A DNA stretch of 64,000 bases from Anthopleura xanthogrammica (taxonomy: Eukaryota > Cnidaria > Anthozoa > Actiniaria > Actiniidae), in the NCBI GenBank assembly GCA_964019055.1, contig OZ025209.1, forward strand, positions 6,063,071-6,127,070, given 5' to 3'. This document shows positions 21,873 to 32,991 of the stretch, piece after piece; positions within the stretch are counted from its first letter, which is position 1, and each line of letters opens with the position of its first letter. Under the pieces are notes generated by a model that saw nothing but the letters and a program-made list of their open reading frames with translations, was not told the origin of the DNA and made no database searches. Both the position numbers and the translations under genes were made by a program.

Positions 21873-23755
21873 ATTGAATCAAAATAAATCATCCACGGTC
21901 ACGTCAGAAATTGAACCCGAGACCCCAGAAGTGCGAGGCAAGTAATGCTCTGGAAGCGAGTACAATACAATTCAATACAATAAACTGATTCTCCCTTGAT
22001 TCTCTCAATAATAATCACCTTCATGTAATATGACCTCTTCAATGTCTTGAAGCACACTAAACAAGTCGTTCCACCTTGGTGATTTTGAGTCCAGTATGTA
22101 CTCATGTAATCGGCCCTTTTTTTCATTTCGCTCTTCACATTGTCAGTATTCTTTGGCATGTTTCCATGGCGACGCATTTGGGGAGCTGGATCTCTACAAC
22201 AGAGATTTTGACAACGTGTTGGGACATGTTCTCTGCTGGGCTGCCTCTCATCTTCTTTTCTTTTGGAGGTTCCATTGATTTTATTTTGAGTTTCGTCGTG
22301 ATTGATTGATGGCACGCAGGCACGGACACCTTCAATTCCATATTCTTCATCAAAACTTCCCGATATTTCGTCCCGACTTAAGGGATTGCAATAATTTGCA
22401 TTATTAGGTGCTACTTTATAACTGAACTCCTTCAGCTGTTCTTCTTGTTCTTGTCCTCCCTGTACATCGTTTTCGGCTTCTTGTATTTCTTGGCTTCGCA
22501 GGTCATAGGATTCCCGAGCGTGAGAGCTCGGTGACACTTGAAGCTCATCGCAAAGTTCAGAAGTAGCACCTTCGGGGGACTGGGAGTATAGATGAACACC
22601 CAATCGTTGGCCAGGGAGAACTGATTCCTGGATCTTCTGGTCTGGACAAATCAAATAAGGCACCTTTTTGTGTTTTCCTCTTCCAAAGTCCATTTGGTAA
22701 TCCTCGTCACTTTGTCCATGATTTTCCTGACAGCATACACTTGGAAAACCAACTCCCCGAATGGAACTACATCGGGGATTCTCATTTTGTGGGCAACCAG
22801 GAAACAAGGCAGAAAACTGATTCATTTCCTGGATCTTCTGCGCAGGTTCATGTGGGTCAACTGGATCATAGGATGATGTAAGATGTAACGGCCGACCACC
22901 TGATAAAACAACCGGTCGTTGCTGAAGGTTCGCTTTGGAGTCAAAGCTGGATAATCTAGACTGACCAGTCAGCCTAAGAGCGCAGCTACCTTTTCGGTAA
23001 AAAGGGGTGAAAGCTGATGTTGCGGAGTGGATTCTGTAACTAAGGCCGTCTTGGCCTCTGGTTGTAAACTCCCTTTCCAATTCAGTTTTGTGAATGACCG
23101 ATGGCCTAAAACAGAACCAACAGTTGAGGTAATGTCAGCATACAAATTTCACTCTAACAAAACGACGGCGCTACGAGACAAGTTGCTGAGAAAATTGCAC
23201 AGTGCAACAGGGCCTTAAGTTAACTGTAGGTTCAGTTGTTTGTTCCTTCTGGTGCTTTTATGTTTTTTTCTAATTCTCAACCATTGTCTTCTCCGTCTCC
23301 CAATGCCAAATAAAGCACTTACACATATTTGTTATCCATATGTCTACAGTGTCTACAATCTTTCTAGCGCTTTCCCACTAATTGGGGACACTTTTCACTC
23401 ACGAACACTACCACTACATTCAGTATTATATATGCACACAACGCTCACTCATATGTTGATTTTTACGGAGGGAGGAAACCGGAGTACCCGAACGGAGAAA
23501 ACTCTTGTAGCACAGGAGAGAACAACACATCAAACAAACTCAATTCACATGTTCGAGCCCTGCGGTCGCCACATGTGAATTGAGTTCGAAGAGAAAAAAC
23601 AAATGTAGTTGTTGATGGATATTTTGTGGCCTAAATTTGCAGAGAGCTTTAGATCTAAGAAAAATATTGTCTACTCGCCTTGAATTGATGAGCGAAGGCT
23701 CACACTCCCAGGTGGTATGAGGAACTGAAGTATTACGATGGAATTCGCTTTCCAT
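21409..23755 (-). CDS. Zinc-finger gene B: C2H2 paralog of gene A without the repeat array, complete
   Basis: Exons on the minus strand: 23679-23755 ([18 protein letters not shown] plus AG), 22019-23105 and 21409-21621; 458 aa. Intron phases (2, then 0) match gene A exactly. Exon 2 begins [10 protein letters not shown], matching PTVICKLSK of gene A, and ends [17 protein letters not shown]; exon 3 continues [17 protein letters not shown], so the first finger is split by the intron at the same codon. The three fingers are over 80% identical to gene A by eye (for example [17 protein letters not shown]). Between residues about 30 and 380 it is a unique acidic/polar sequence with no LPW repeats. 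The first donor reads AAG-GCGAGT, a GC-AG intron instead of GT-AG. It is probably a nuclear DNA-binding protein; no named ortholog recognised. The (TCAA)n array lies in intron 2. Confidence 0.82.
21725..21870 (+). repeat. (AATC)n/(CCAG)n compound microsatellite in intron 2 of zinc-finger gene B
   Basis: Tetranucleotide AATC repeats, drifting through AACC and AGCC variants and back to AATC, fill about 145 bp between exon 3 and exon 2. Coding-looking NQSI repeats here are artefacts of the repeat. Both zinc-finger paralogs therefore have a tetranucleotide array in an intron, but with different motifs in different introns. Confidence 0.9.
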
Positions 23756-23849
23756 TGTTTCTTCCTTAAATATTAAAAAAGATCGAGGCAAGCTTTAGTT
23801 GGCTAACTTCTTTTTACACGAAATACTAAAAACTATTACGAAAAACCAT

Positions 23850-25590
23850 TCGCTACTTCAACTTGGAACCACATTTCATACTTTAACTACGGACAACATT
23901 CAATACTTCAACTTGGAACCACATTTCATACTTTAACTACGGCCGGACAACATTCACTACTTCAACTTGGAACCACATTTCATACTTTAACTACGGACAA
24001 CATTCACTACTTCAACTTGGAACCACATTTCATACTTTAACTGTACGGACAACATTCACTACTTCAACTATGAACCATATTTCATACTTTAACTACGGAC
24101 AACATTCACTACTTCAACTTGGAACCCGGGGGGGGGGTACTCCCCTATATTTGCTATACGGGTATGTGCCGCCCGATAGGGTATGGTTTTTTGGCTTTTA
24201 GGTCTGGGATAGGGTATCATTTTTTTACAATTTGTCTGGGGAAGGGTAAGGTTTTTGTCTGGGATAGGGTATCTTTTTGACATTTTTTCTGGGATAGGGT
24301 TATGTTTTAGTTGTTTTAGCCTGGTAGGCTACGTTTTCTGCCGGCACAAAAAAAAAAAAAAAACGATTTAAATTCAATTAAACAATTGCCAAATAGTTAT
24401 TGAAATCTATTGAATAACCGTTTTTTGCATGTTAACAAAATGTAGGTTTAGTCTGGGGTAGGGTATATGAAATCAAAATTCTAGGTCTGGGATAGGGTCA
24501 GGGTTTTGAGGACCTGGCGGTACACCCCCACCCAAGTTGGGGTGGTAGTACCCCCCCCGGGACTTGGAACCACATTTCATACTTTAACTGTACGGACAAC
24601 ATTCACTACTTCAACTTGGAACCACATTTCATACTTTAACTACGGACAACATTCACTACTTCAACTATGAACCATATTTCATACTTTAACTACGGACAAC
24701 ATTCACTACTTCAACTTGGAACCACATTTCATAATTTAACTACGGACAACATTCACTACTTCAACTATGAACCATATTTCATACTTTAACTACGGACAAC
24801 ATTCACTACTTCAACTTGGAACCACATTTCATACTTTAACTACGGACAACATTCACTACTTCAACTATGAACCATATTTCATACTTTAACTACGGACAAC
24901 ATTCACTACTTCAACTATGAACCATATTTCATACTTTAACTGTACGGACAACATTCACTACTTCAACTTGGAACCACATCAGTTTCATACTTTAACTACG
25001 GACAACATTCACTACTTCAACTATGAACCATATTTCATACTTTAACTACGGACAACATTCACTACTTCAACTATGAACCACATTTCATACTTTAACTACG
25101 GACAACATTCACTACTTCAACTATGAACCATATTTCATACTTTAACTACGGACAACATTCACTACTTCAACTTGGAACCACATTTCATAATTTAACCACG
25201 GACAACATTCACTACTTCAACTATGAACCATATTTCATACTTTAACTACGGACAACATTCACTACTTCAACTTGGAACCACATTTCATAATTTAACTACG
25301 GACAACATTCACTACTTCAACTATGAACCATATTTCATACTTTAACTACGGACAACATTCACTACTTCAACTTGGAACCACATTTCATAATTTAACTACG
25401 GGCAACATTCACTACTTCAACTTGGAACCACATTTCATACTTTAACTACGGGCAACATTCACTACTTCAACTATGAACCATATTTCATACTTTAACTACG
25501 GACAACATTCACTACTTCAACTATGAACCACATTTCATACTTTAACTACGGACAACATTCACTACTTCAACTTGGAACCACATTCATTTC
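23850..25590. repeat. 50-bp minisatellite, about 26 units in two variants, split by a transposon
   Basis: The unit is about 50 bp: CGGACAACATTCACTACTTC, then AACTTGGAACCACATTTCAT, then ACTTTAACTA. Two variants alternate irregularly: TTGGAACCACATTT and TATGAACCATATTT. Minor variants insert GT before ACGG, or CAGTT. It starts just upstream of zinc-finger gene B and is interrupted at 24125-24561 by an inserted element. No unit carries a long ORF. Confidence 0.95.
24125..24561. mobile_element. Nonautonomous transposon with CCCGGGGGG ends inside the 50-bp minisatellite, 8-bp target duplication
   Basis: The left end CCCGGGGGGGGGGTACT mirrors the right end AGTACCCCCCCCGGG. ACTTGGAA flanks it on both sides (24117-24124 and 24562-24569). 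Because the host minisatellite sequence is known, the empty site can be inferred, which makes the duplication convincing. Eight-base duplications are typical of hAT-type elements. The interior repeats GGGATAGGGTA several times and encodes nothing. Confidence 0.8.
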
Positions 25591-26319
25591 TTGAAGCTTA
25601 ACTCACCGTTGTATGCTTGAGTCGTAGTTGGTGAATTAGAGATTTTTTCTCGTTTGTTAATGGTTTTTTCAATTTCAACTTTGGGTATTTATACGGCAGG
25701 GTCTAGATATTGCGTGCAAGATGGGATTCAGTTCGCTGGGGCGTGGTTATACCATTGTACCTCGACATCGAAAAACAGAGAGAGGATGGCGTACGATGGC
25801 TTAATTATGTTTCTTGTCTAATTAGTCTCCAATCGGAGCGCGAAAGATATATAGCTTAAAGAGTTGGACTGAGTTTACGACGTAATCGGAAATTTACCGC
25901 CATCACGTTCCATTATTTTGTCATGCAAGCTATCACAATTGGGTTAAAGTTCCCTGTGGTATTTATGCTTTTATAAAGCCTATCGCCGGCCAGAAACTTT
26001 TGTAATAAACTTCCAAAAAAAACTTGAAAAAACTTTTGAACAACGAGTTCAACTACACCAATTCAAAGACATCTTTCATTACTGCACTCATTCACTTTTT
26101 TTTCCGAGCAGTCTCAAAAGTAAAACGTGCATGACTTCATGATGTTAATTTGGATCAAACCAATCAGATGGGAGTAGTAATGGCCCTTACCGGCCACCGT
26201 AGAGTAGGCGTAGTTGAGACTGTTCCGAAGTTGAGACTGTTTTAGGATTCAGGAATTTGGTCTTAGACAGGGCACAGGGAGCCCACAGCCACTGGTAGAA
26301 TCAGTGAATATTCAAGGAA
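25591..26319. other. Intergenic, nothing recognised
   Basis: AT-rich DNA with short open stretches only and no splice-supported exon. GCACAGGGAGCCCA at about 26272 matches the start of the long inverted repeat at 26696, which suggests a remnant of the same family. Confidence 0.4.
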
Positions 26320-26498
26320 TAAAAAACAGTTTTCCGTGTATTATACTCTGATAAAGACACGCGGGATGTGGAGAGAACACGAGAGAAGCGTAGGAAACCA
26401 CGACGCGTAGCGGAGTGGTTTCCAGCTTCTCAAGTGTTCTCTCCACATCCCAAGTGTCTTTATCAGAGTATAATACACGGAAAACTGTTTTTTATTGC
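26320..26498. mobile_element. Near-perfect hairpin MITE
   Basis: Arms of about 75 bp (TAAAAAACAGTTTTCCGTG outermost, then TATTATACTCTGATAAAGAC and GGATGTGGAGAGAACAC) face inverted copies across a loop of about 30 bp containing GACGCGTAGCGGAGTGG. The transcript would be a long hairpin. Confidence 0.75.
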
Positions 26499-26695
26499 TT
26501 TTATAAAATAACTAACTTTTCGAGAGAGAAACAAATGACATGAGCATGTATTATGCTCTCATAAAACATGGCTTTTTGACCAATCAGAGCGCGCGTAATA
26601 TCAAAGTTATTTTATATAATAAAATCTATCATGCGTATATGCACGTGCTAGCTCCCGCACACGAGCTTGGTGGCGTTTCCTGGTTGGTTGCAGCA

Positions 26696-28601
26696 CAGGG
26701 AGCCCAATTTAGATAAAAGTAAAAAGTGAAAATAAAATCGGAAAAAAATCGCGTTTAATTAATTTTTTTAAATTCCAGGTCAAGATAATGTCCTCTACAA
26801 TACGAACGAGCAAAAAAATCCGTAAAAAATGAACTAAAACATTTTTTTTCGCGCGCGCCTTTGTTTTCCAATGTAATTTCCCTATGGTATCCTACGTGTG
26901 GATTTATGTCAATATAATTTAACAAGGGAGGAAAGTCAAGTCGCCATCTTGAACAAAACAACACACTTTAAACCACGATTTCACCTTCTTTTAAACCACA
27001 AACTCCCGAAAAAACTTGACCAAAATGTTCCCTAGGATGGGGGATTCATTTTTTTAAAAGTCGTTTTGATCTTCCTCACCGATTTCTCGAAACGAAATTT
27101 ACGTGCAGAAAATTTTTCGCTTGCTGAAGATTTTCGTACTATCTTCTGTACGGAGTGTTACGTGGCGCGGGACTGGAACGAGACCAATTTTGACCTCACT
27201 ACACCCTCGCTTAGGCATTTTGTCACTTGTACAAAACCCACCACCAACCACCCCACACGGCTAGTTTTGCTCTTGAAAAATCCTTCGACAAACTTCTCCA
27301 TGGCCGACATTTTTACGCTTAGCTACTTGATTTTACTTGCAAAACAAAAGATAACTACAGTTAATCCAACGCAATATCAGGTTTAGTGAAATTTACCTTG
27401 GATTTCTCTCATTCAACTTCAAATTTTGGAGATTTTCGTACTTTTTCTGGGCAAAATTGCAATAAACAGACGAAAACTCTGAGGTAAAAAATGGTGAGTA
27501 AAATCTAAGCTTAGCTTTTAAGCTTTTCGAAAGTCCTTAAAGGAATGAAAATATTTTAATGAATGAATAAGAATGAGTTGGGTTTGTTGTTTAGGGCCTC
27601 TCAAATTCAATAGTTTAGTACTAAAGCTAAGGATTGACGTATGGTTTTATTTCCAGCTAATTTGGTTTTCTGCTACCAAAGCATCTATTATGTTATTTTC
27701 ATTGCGGTAAAAATTCGGTTAATATAAAAACGTGAAACTCATATGGATATTCGAAAGAACCTTAGGCCGTGAAAAGAAATAGAAGCTTAGATTTTACTCA
27801 CCATTTTTTACCTCAGAGTTTTCGTCTGTTTATTGCAATTTTGCCCAGAAAAAGTACGAAAATCTCCAAAATTTGAAGTTGAATGAGAGAAATCCAAGGT
27901 AAATTTCACTAAACCTGATATTGCGTTGGATTAACTGTAGTTATCTTTTGTTTTGCAAGTAAAATCAAGTAGCTAAGCGTAAAAATGTCGGCCATGGAGA
28001 AGTTTGTCGAAGGATTTTTCAAGAGCAAAACTAGCCGTGTGGGGTGGTTGGTGGTGGGTTTTGTACAAGTGACAAAATGCCTAAGCGAGGGTGTAGTGAG
28101 GTCAAAATTGGTCTCGTTCCAGTCCCGCGCCACGTAACACTCCGTACAGAAGATAGTACGAAAATCTTCAGCAAGCGAAAAATTTTCTGCACGTAAATTT
28201 CGTTTCGAGAAATCGGTGAGGAAGATCAAAACGACTTTTAAAAAAATGAATCCCCCATCCTAGGGAACATTTTGGTCAAGTTTTTTCGGGAGTTTGTGGT
28301 TTAAAAGAAGGTGAAATCGTGGTTTAAAGTGTGTTGTTTTGTTCAAGATGGCGACTTGACTTTCCTCCCTTGTTAAATTATATTGACATAAATCCACACG
28401 TAGGATACCATAGGGAAATTACATTGGAAAACAAAGGCGCGCGCGAAAAAAAATGTTTTAGTTCATTTTTTACGGATTTTCTTTGCTCGTTCGTATTGTA
28501 GAGGACATTATCTTGACCTGGAATTTAAAAAAAATTAATTAAACGCGATTTTTTTCCGATTTTATTTTCACTTTTTACTTTTATCTAAATTGGGCTCCCT
28601 G
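26696..28601. mobile_element. 1.9-kb long inverted-repeat element, arms about 815 bp, same ORF in both arms
   Basis: The sequence from CAGGGAGCCCAATTTAGATA (26696) reappears inverted up to 28601. The arms pair through to AAGCTTAGATTTTACTCACC around 27783, leaving a spacer of about 270 bp. Mismatches are rare, for example one extra G in the AAAAAAATCC tract near 28480. A 106-codon open frame is identical in both arms (27066-27386 plus, 27909-28229 minus) but starts with TTG and resembles no protein I know. A 50-codon ATG frame (27985-28137, MSAMEKFVEGFFKSK..) runs antisense to it. The layout suggests a foldback transposon; no clear target duplication was found. Confidence 0.75.
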
Positions 28602-28774
28602 CGATTGCAGTTCAAGTCTGAACAAATTATCAGCTAACGTTGCTAGCGTAGAATATAATGACAAGGGATGAAACACAGGCAGTCCAAGCTCTTTTTCCGT
28701 AGTGTTGTGATGAATATTTACGGTAATTTTTGTAATATCTAAAATTAGTACTTTTATGAATAAAAATGCCTTAC

Positions 28775-28866
28775 CTTGATAGTTGGCTAAATGTTTTAAT
28801 GTCTGGCCGATTTTGAAGCCATTTGGGAGCGTTTTTACGGAGTCATCGTCATTTTGGTTTCCCCTA
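28775..28866 (-). other. Possible isolated exon or gene fragment
   Basis: On the minus strand, a TTCTTTAG acceptor is followed by GNQNDDDSVKTLPNGFKIGQ, then TLKHLANYQG, and a CAAG-GTAAGG donor. The open frame and both splice sites look real, but no partner exon was found in the surrounding 10 kb and I do not recognise the protein. It may be a captured fragment or an exon of a gene with very long introns. Confidence 0.25.
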
Positions 28867-29221
28867 CTAAAGAAAATCCAAAGGCTGCACACTCACGGCG
28901 ACACCGACCTCTACACGGAGCTCAATAAATCCAAGAAAAGTTAAGCTACGGCCATAATTTCACGACAGAATCAAAGTACACATGCCAATGCTTCTCTCCA
29001 GTACGCTCAAAGTAGCATTCTTTCTAAAACGTGAATGCTAGAAGATAATTTCTTCCATAATAAATTCACTTCTAACTCTGTAGTTTGTATGCTGGTTAGC
29101 TTTTTAAAACCCTAACGGGATAGACAGCGTCCATTTTCGGCAAACAAACCCTAACCTGGCTCATTGTTTTCTCCCAACCAATCAAAAATCATGAGGGTAC
29201 ACGTGGGATCCCATTTTATGT

Positions 29222-29363
29222 ACTTATTGACTGAGTGGGAGGTCCGAACGGGAAAATATTTGGCTCGAGGTCCTGAAGTACGGAACGAGCGCAGCGAGTT
29301 CCGTGCCAAGGACCTCGAGCCAAATATTTTCCCGTTCGGACCGACCTTAACTCAGTCAATAAG
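29222..29363. mobile_element. Palindromic hairpin element
   Basis: CTTATTGACTGAG is mirrored by CTCAGTCAATAAG, with long inner arms TCCGAACGGGAAAATATTTG, then GCTCGAGGTCCT, paired inverted around a short GCGCAGCGAG loop. A related fragment (GTCCGAACGGGAAATTATT) follows at about 29470. Confidence 0.7.
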
Positions 29364-29699
29364 CATTTTATCATATGACCACATATAAAAAATCGATTTC
29401 AAAGCGTTTTTAATAAATGCGAATCAAAATGCGTAGTTTTTACATGATTGACGGCAGCGAGTCCGAACGGCGAGTCCGAACGGGAAATTATTACACTTTT
29501 CGGAAAAGCGTACTTTGTTTGCTGACGACATTTTCCCCAAAGGTTTTTTTTAGAATCACGCGTACAGTGAAATACGGTCATATGATAAATAAATTTATTG
29601 AATGACTTCCTCAGGGAAAACTATTCGAATTAACATGTAGCTATTCGAATTTACCTCTATTTATTGAAATTCTAACTTTTGATATTGAAGACTTTGTAT

Positions 29700-29960
29700 A
29701 ATTTGGTCTTGTATATTCATGATAATCGACATAATGACAATGACATGGCTTTTGGAGGGCATATTATTTATTTGTGGCCCTTGTAGCATCGTCTGCACCC
29801 TTGCTGCGCTCGGGCCCAAAATTAATGCTACTCGGGCCACAAATAAACAATATGCCCTCCTTATGTTATTGTCCTATTATCATCAATATACAGGGCCAAA
29901 TATTAAACTGCCCTCACTAAAACGTTCAGTCTAGCGGACCAAACGCCAAGCACGCGGGCT
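29700..29960. mobile_element. Dispersed element, GGAGGGCATATTATTTATTTG family, copy 1
   Basis: Arms GGAGGGCATATTATTTATTT and AAATAAACAATATGCCCTCC enclose GCTGCGCTCGGGC. The following GGCCAAATATTAAACTGCCC is shared with a second copy at 58872-59025, and 5' flanks (GAAGACTTTGTATAATTTGG) recur at about 30150. Noncoding. Confidence 0.6.
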
Positions 29961-30889
29961 GCAAATGCATTTACCGCCCTGCTTCGATCTGATTGGTTGA
30001 GAGAATGTCTTATGACTGCTGTCAGCCAATCAGATCTTTAGGCCAAGGAAACCATTTCAAAGCGCGTGCGTTTGATGTTTTCTTGTTTTGTATGTATAAC
30101 AACTATATTTTCGAATGAAAATGTTTTATTAAAATTCAAACTTTTGATAATGAAGACTTTGTATAATTTGGTTTTAATGAAAATAATGATGACATGACTT
30201 TTGTCGTGCATATTATTTATTTGTGGCCATTATGTTTTGTATTTTTCGCCGAATATGTTTCGTGATTTTTGTCTGTGATGAAATTCCGTGCATATATATA
30301 CACGGCTTGCTTTTCGAATTTCAAAAAAAAAAATTATTTCTCGGCATCACGTGGACAAAAAATAATCTATTAAGCATCAAATGGAAGAAAATTTATTGGA
30401 GAATCGATTTCTGCGGCTAACTTTCCTGATAAGTTTGTTATTTTGGAGATATGGAGGTGAAAGTAAATGCGCTGTTGCACACCTTTCCAAAATATATCCA
30501 GAGAGAGCGAGGCAAGATTTTCAAACGGCTCAAAACCCCTCAAAAACACAAATTCATGCTAATATTTCATCACCAAAGTGTTCCTCAACTGCCAAACAAC
30601 ATTTTTAGAGACATTATTTAAAAGCATTAAATAACTGAAATCTTTCTGAAAGGATATTTTCAAACCATGTGAAATTTGAATACTGTAGATCACTCACTGA
30701 AGCTAATGACGTCACAGTCCACTAACTATACGCTTGGGCTACCTGTGATCACATCACTTGAGATTCTGTTATCGGCTGAGGAAAGCCATTGTAGCTAGTT
30801 CTAACTTTCACAGCATGCATAACAGCGAATGAATACTAGTACTGCGGAACATTTAGCGCAAATACTCCAGTTTCGAGTTCTCTGTTGCT

Positions 30890-31112
30890 CAGGCTAAGCC
30901 TCGATTTCGTATGGAATTATTTTGAATATTCATGTATTCCAGGGAAGGTCCGTGGAATTTCGCAGTGTTTGTGTTCTTGAAGAATTGTGCATTTTTTTAC
31001 TTTACCGTTGGTATTTGTGAATATTCAGACGCAGAAATGAGGTTAACCATAAGTAAGTGAGTCTGTAATCAATGAACACAGCGATACTGTACGACTTGGA
31101 ACATGGTCTATT
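30890..31112 (+). mobile_element. Dispersed element, same family as 2667-2870 and 50279-50525
   Basis: Shares GGAAGGTCCGTGGAATTTCG, TTTACTTTACCGTTGGTATT, TGAGTCTGTAATCAATGAAC and the terminal GGTCTATT with the copy at 50279. It is in the same orientation as that copy. Confidence 0.6.
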
Positions 31113-32330
31113 AATAGGTCCCGTCCAGCTTTCGTTTCAAAAGTCATACTTTTCGACAGAGGCGTAACGAGGACCAAGAATCTGGTAGGAGAGAGGGGGG
31201 ACCTAGAATAAAAACGTAAAAAAAGATTTTACGTGGGGGCACGTGCCCGCCCCCTCCCTACGCAAATCGCATTGCCATCATCCATCAAACAAAAAAAGGC
31301 TCGACAAGAAAATCTTAGGGGGATAGCCCCCCTTGCCCCCCCTCGCTACGCCACTGCTTTTCGATGCGTTTTGGCCTTGTGTCCACAGCACTAAAACGAT
31401 AGCAAATGCACATACGTCTGAAAACGCTATCCAGAGTGGAGACATTTGAGAACAGAGGCCTATCGTATTAGTGTCGACAGCGAAAACAGAGGTTTTTGAA
31501 AACGCCGATGTCATTCCAACCAGCAGGCGCAGATGACGATATTTCGATGCATTTTCTGCGAGACGAACGAAAACGGAGCGTTTCGAAAGCTCATTAGCGT
31601 GGACGTGACCTCAAGACTTTATTTAATGACATAAATCTTGAAATTTTAAGTGTCGAAAATTAATATGACTTATAAAACTCATGAATAATTAATGAGGAAA
31701 ACACAATATAAATTATTTCCGTGGAGGAGGTTGCATACTGATACAAAATCGTCCTGATTTGCATAAACTTTAATTCCAATTTTTCAGCTAAATTCAATTT
31801 TATCTTTAAAATTTTAGTAGAACATGAATGTTTCCACCTAGACGTTTCATAAGTAATATACAATATTCGTGTCCGTGTTGTATCAGATATACAATCACTC
31901 GCCTTCGGCTCGTGGTTGTATATCTGATACAACACGGCCACTCATATTGTATATATTACATAAAAATCAAGGTATTTCAATTAGCAAAAGCGGCAACAAA
32001 TTGATAGGCAAGATGACGTGATTTATCCCAAGTAATGTAAGTAATTAATAGGAAACTCCTTAAAATAGAAAATTAAAAACCAATTCAAGACAATAGCGAA
32101 TAGAATAGCCTCAAAGCTTCTTATTCAAGTTTCTTTTAATTGCTTGCAAATTGGTTATATCTTTAACCACAAAATATAAATATTTAATTACGACGACGTG
32201 TACGTTAGTTTTGCTATAGCAACGGAATGCAGAGCATTTTTCGCTGTAATATTTGTATAAAACTTTCGTTCAAGTACTTGAAGTATCCCAGTGCGACTAA
32301 GTCCATGTTAAGGTACTCGCGGATTGAAAA
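31113..32330. other. Intergenic region upstream of the SOUL gene, one hairpin element
   Basis: A G-rich stretch near 31190-31350 contains fragments of another repeat (GGGGGG..CCCCCCTTGCCCC). A strong hairpin lies at 31850-31963: ATAATATACAATATTCG-type arms, inner GTGTTGTATCAGATATACAA paired with TTGTATATCTGATACAACAC, loop TCGCCTTCGGCTCG. The promoter of the SOUL gene presumably lies in the last few hundred bases. No exon seen. Confidence 0.5.
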
Positions 32331-32951
32331 ATGGGAATCTGTTTGTCAGACAGGAACCAGGTTGAGGACGATGATCAAGATGTGCAAACTTTTCGCAAGC
32401 CTCTACACTATCGCAAACGCGAGGGACCAAAATACAAGGTGGTTAATTTCACTCAGGACTACGAATATCGCAAGTACGAGCCCTCTACTTGGATATGCGT
32501 TCGGGTGAACGGCATGGAGCTCAAAAAAGCCGCAGATAAAGGAGAATCGATTTTAGCAAAGTACTTTGAAGGGCACAATGGACCAGAGAAGACAATGGAT
32601 GAAACATGTCCACTTAAGGTGCAAATTGAGTTTAAGCAAGACCTCCGTGAGCCCGGATACTTTGTTGTTGCTAAACACCTACCTTACGAGTACTGCGATC
32701 GCCCCCCTGCACCAAAACACAAAGATATGTTCATACAAGACCTTCCTGAGCATTTTGCGTATGCTGCAGTGTTTGGAGGCATTGCCGATCAAAACGAAAT
32801 CAAACAAAGACTGGGCTCTCTTATAAAGGTTTTGGGAAACGAAGACAAAGAATACGAGAAGATGGATTATTCGACGACTAGTTTTGAAAAAGCCTTAAGT
32901 CTAAAGAGGAAGACAAACGAAGTCATTCTTCTTTCTAACAGGAGAGTATAA
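32331..32951 (+). CDS. SOUL/HEBP-family haem-binding-like protein, intronless, N-terminal acylation motif
   Basis: A single uninterrupted frame of 206 aa from ATG at 32331. Residues about 45-200 follow the SOUL/heme-binding protein layout: YEYRKYEPSTWICVRV at the start, an AADKGESILAKYFEGHN segment, PLKVQIEF, GYFVVAKHLP, PPAPKHKDMFI, FAYAAVFGG and a C-terminal KRKTNEVILL that resembles the HEBP1 ending RRNEIWLL. Family members bind tetrapyrroles or act as intracellular signalling precursors. The first residues MGICLSDRN fit an N-myristoylation glycine plus a palmitoylatable cysteine, which would tether the protein to membrane; most SOUL proteins lack this. An upstream in-frame-shifted ATG at 32227 opens another frame and is not preferred. 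The lack of introns among intron-rich neighbours fits a retrogene, but no poly-A tract or target duplication was seen. Confidence 0.75.
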   Translation: MGICLSDRNQVEDDDQDVQTFRKPLHYRKREGPKYKVVNFTQDYEYRKYEPSTWICVRVNGMELKKAADKGESILAKYFEGHNGPEKTMDETCPLKVQIEFKQDLREPGYFVVAKHLPYEYCDRPPAPKHKDMFIQDLPEHFAYAAVFGGIADQNEIKQRLGSLIKVLGNEDKEYEKMDYSTTSFEKALSLKRKTNEVILLSNRRV

Positions 32952-32991
32952 TAACACGATGTGTTTTATTGTTTTCTAACTAGTAGCTATA

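Noticed and set aside
23850..25590. CRISPR-like regular repeats
   Set aside because: Units are contiguous 50-bp copies with no unique spacers, in a eukaryotic intergenic region: an ordinary minisatellite.
27066..27386. 106-codon frame as a transposase or host gene
   Set aside because: Starts with TTG, has no recognisable motif, and is duplicated only because it lies in both arms of the inverted repeat. Reported as part of that element.
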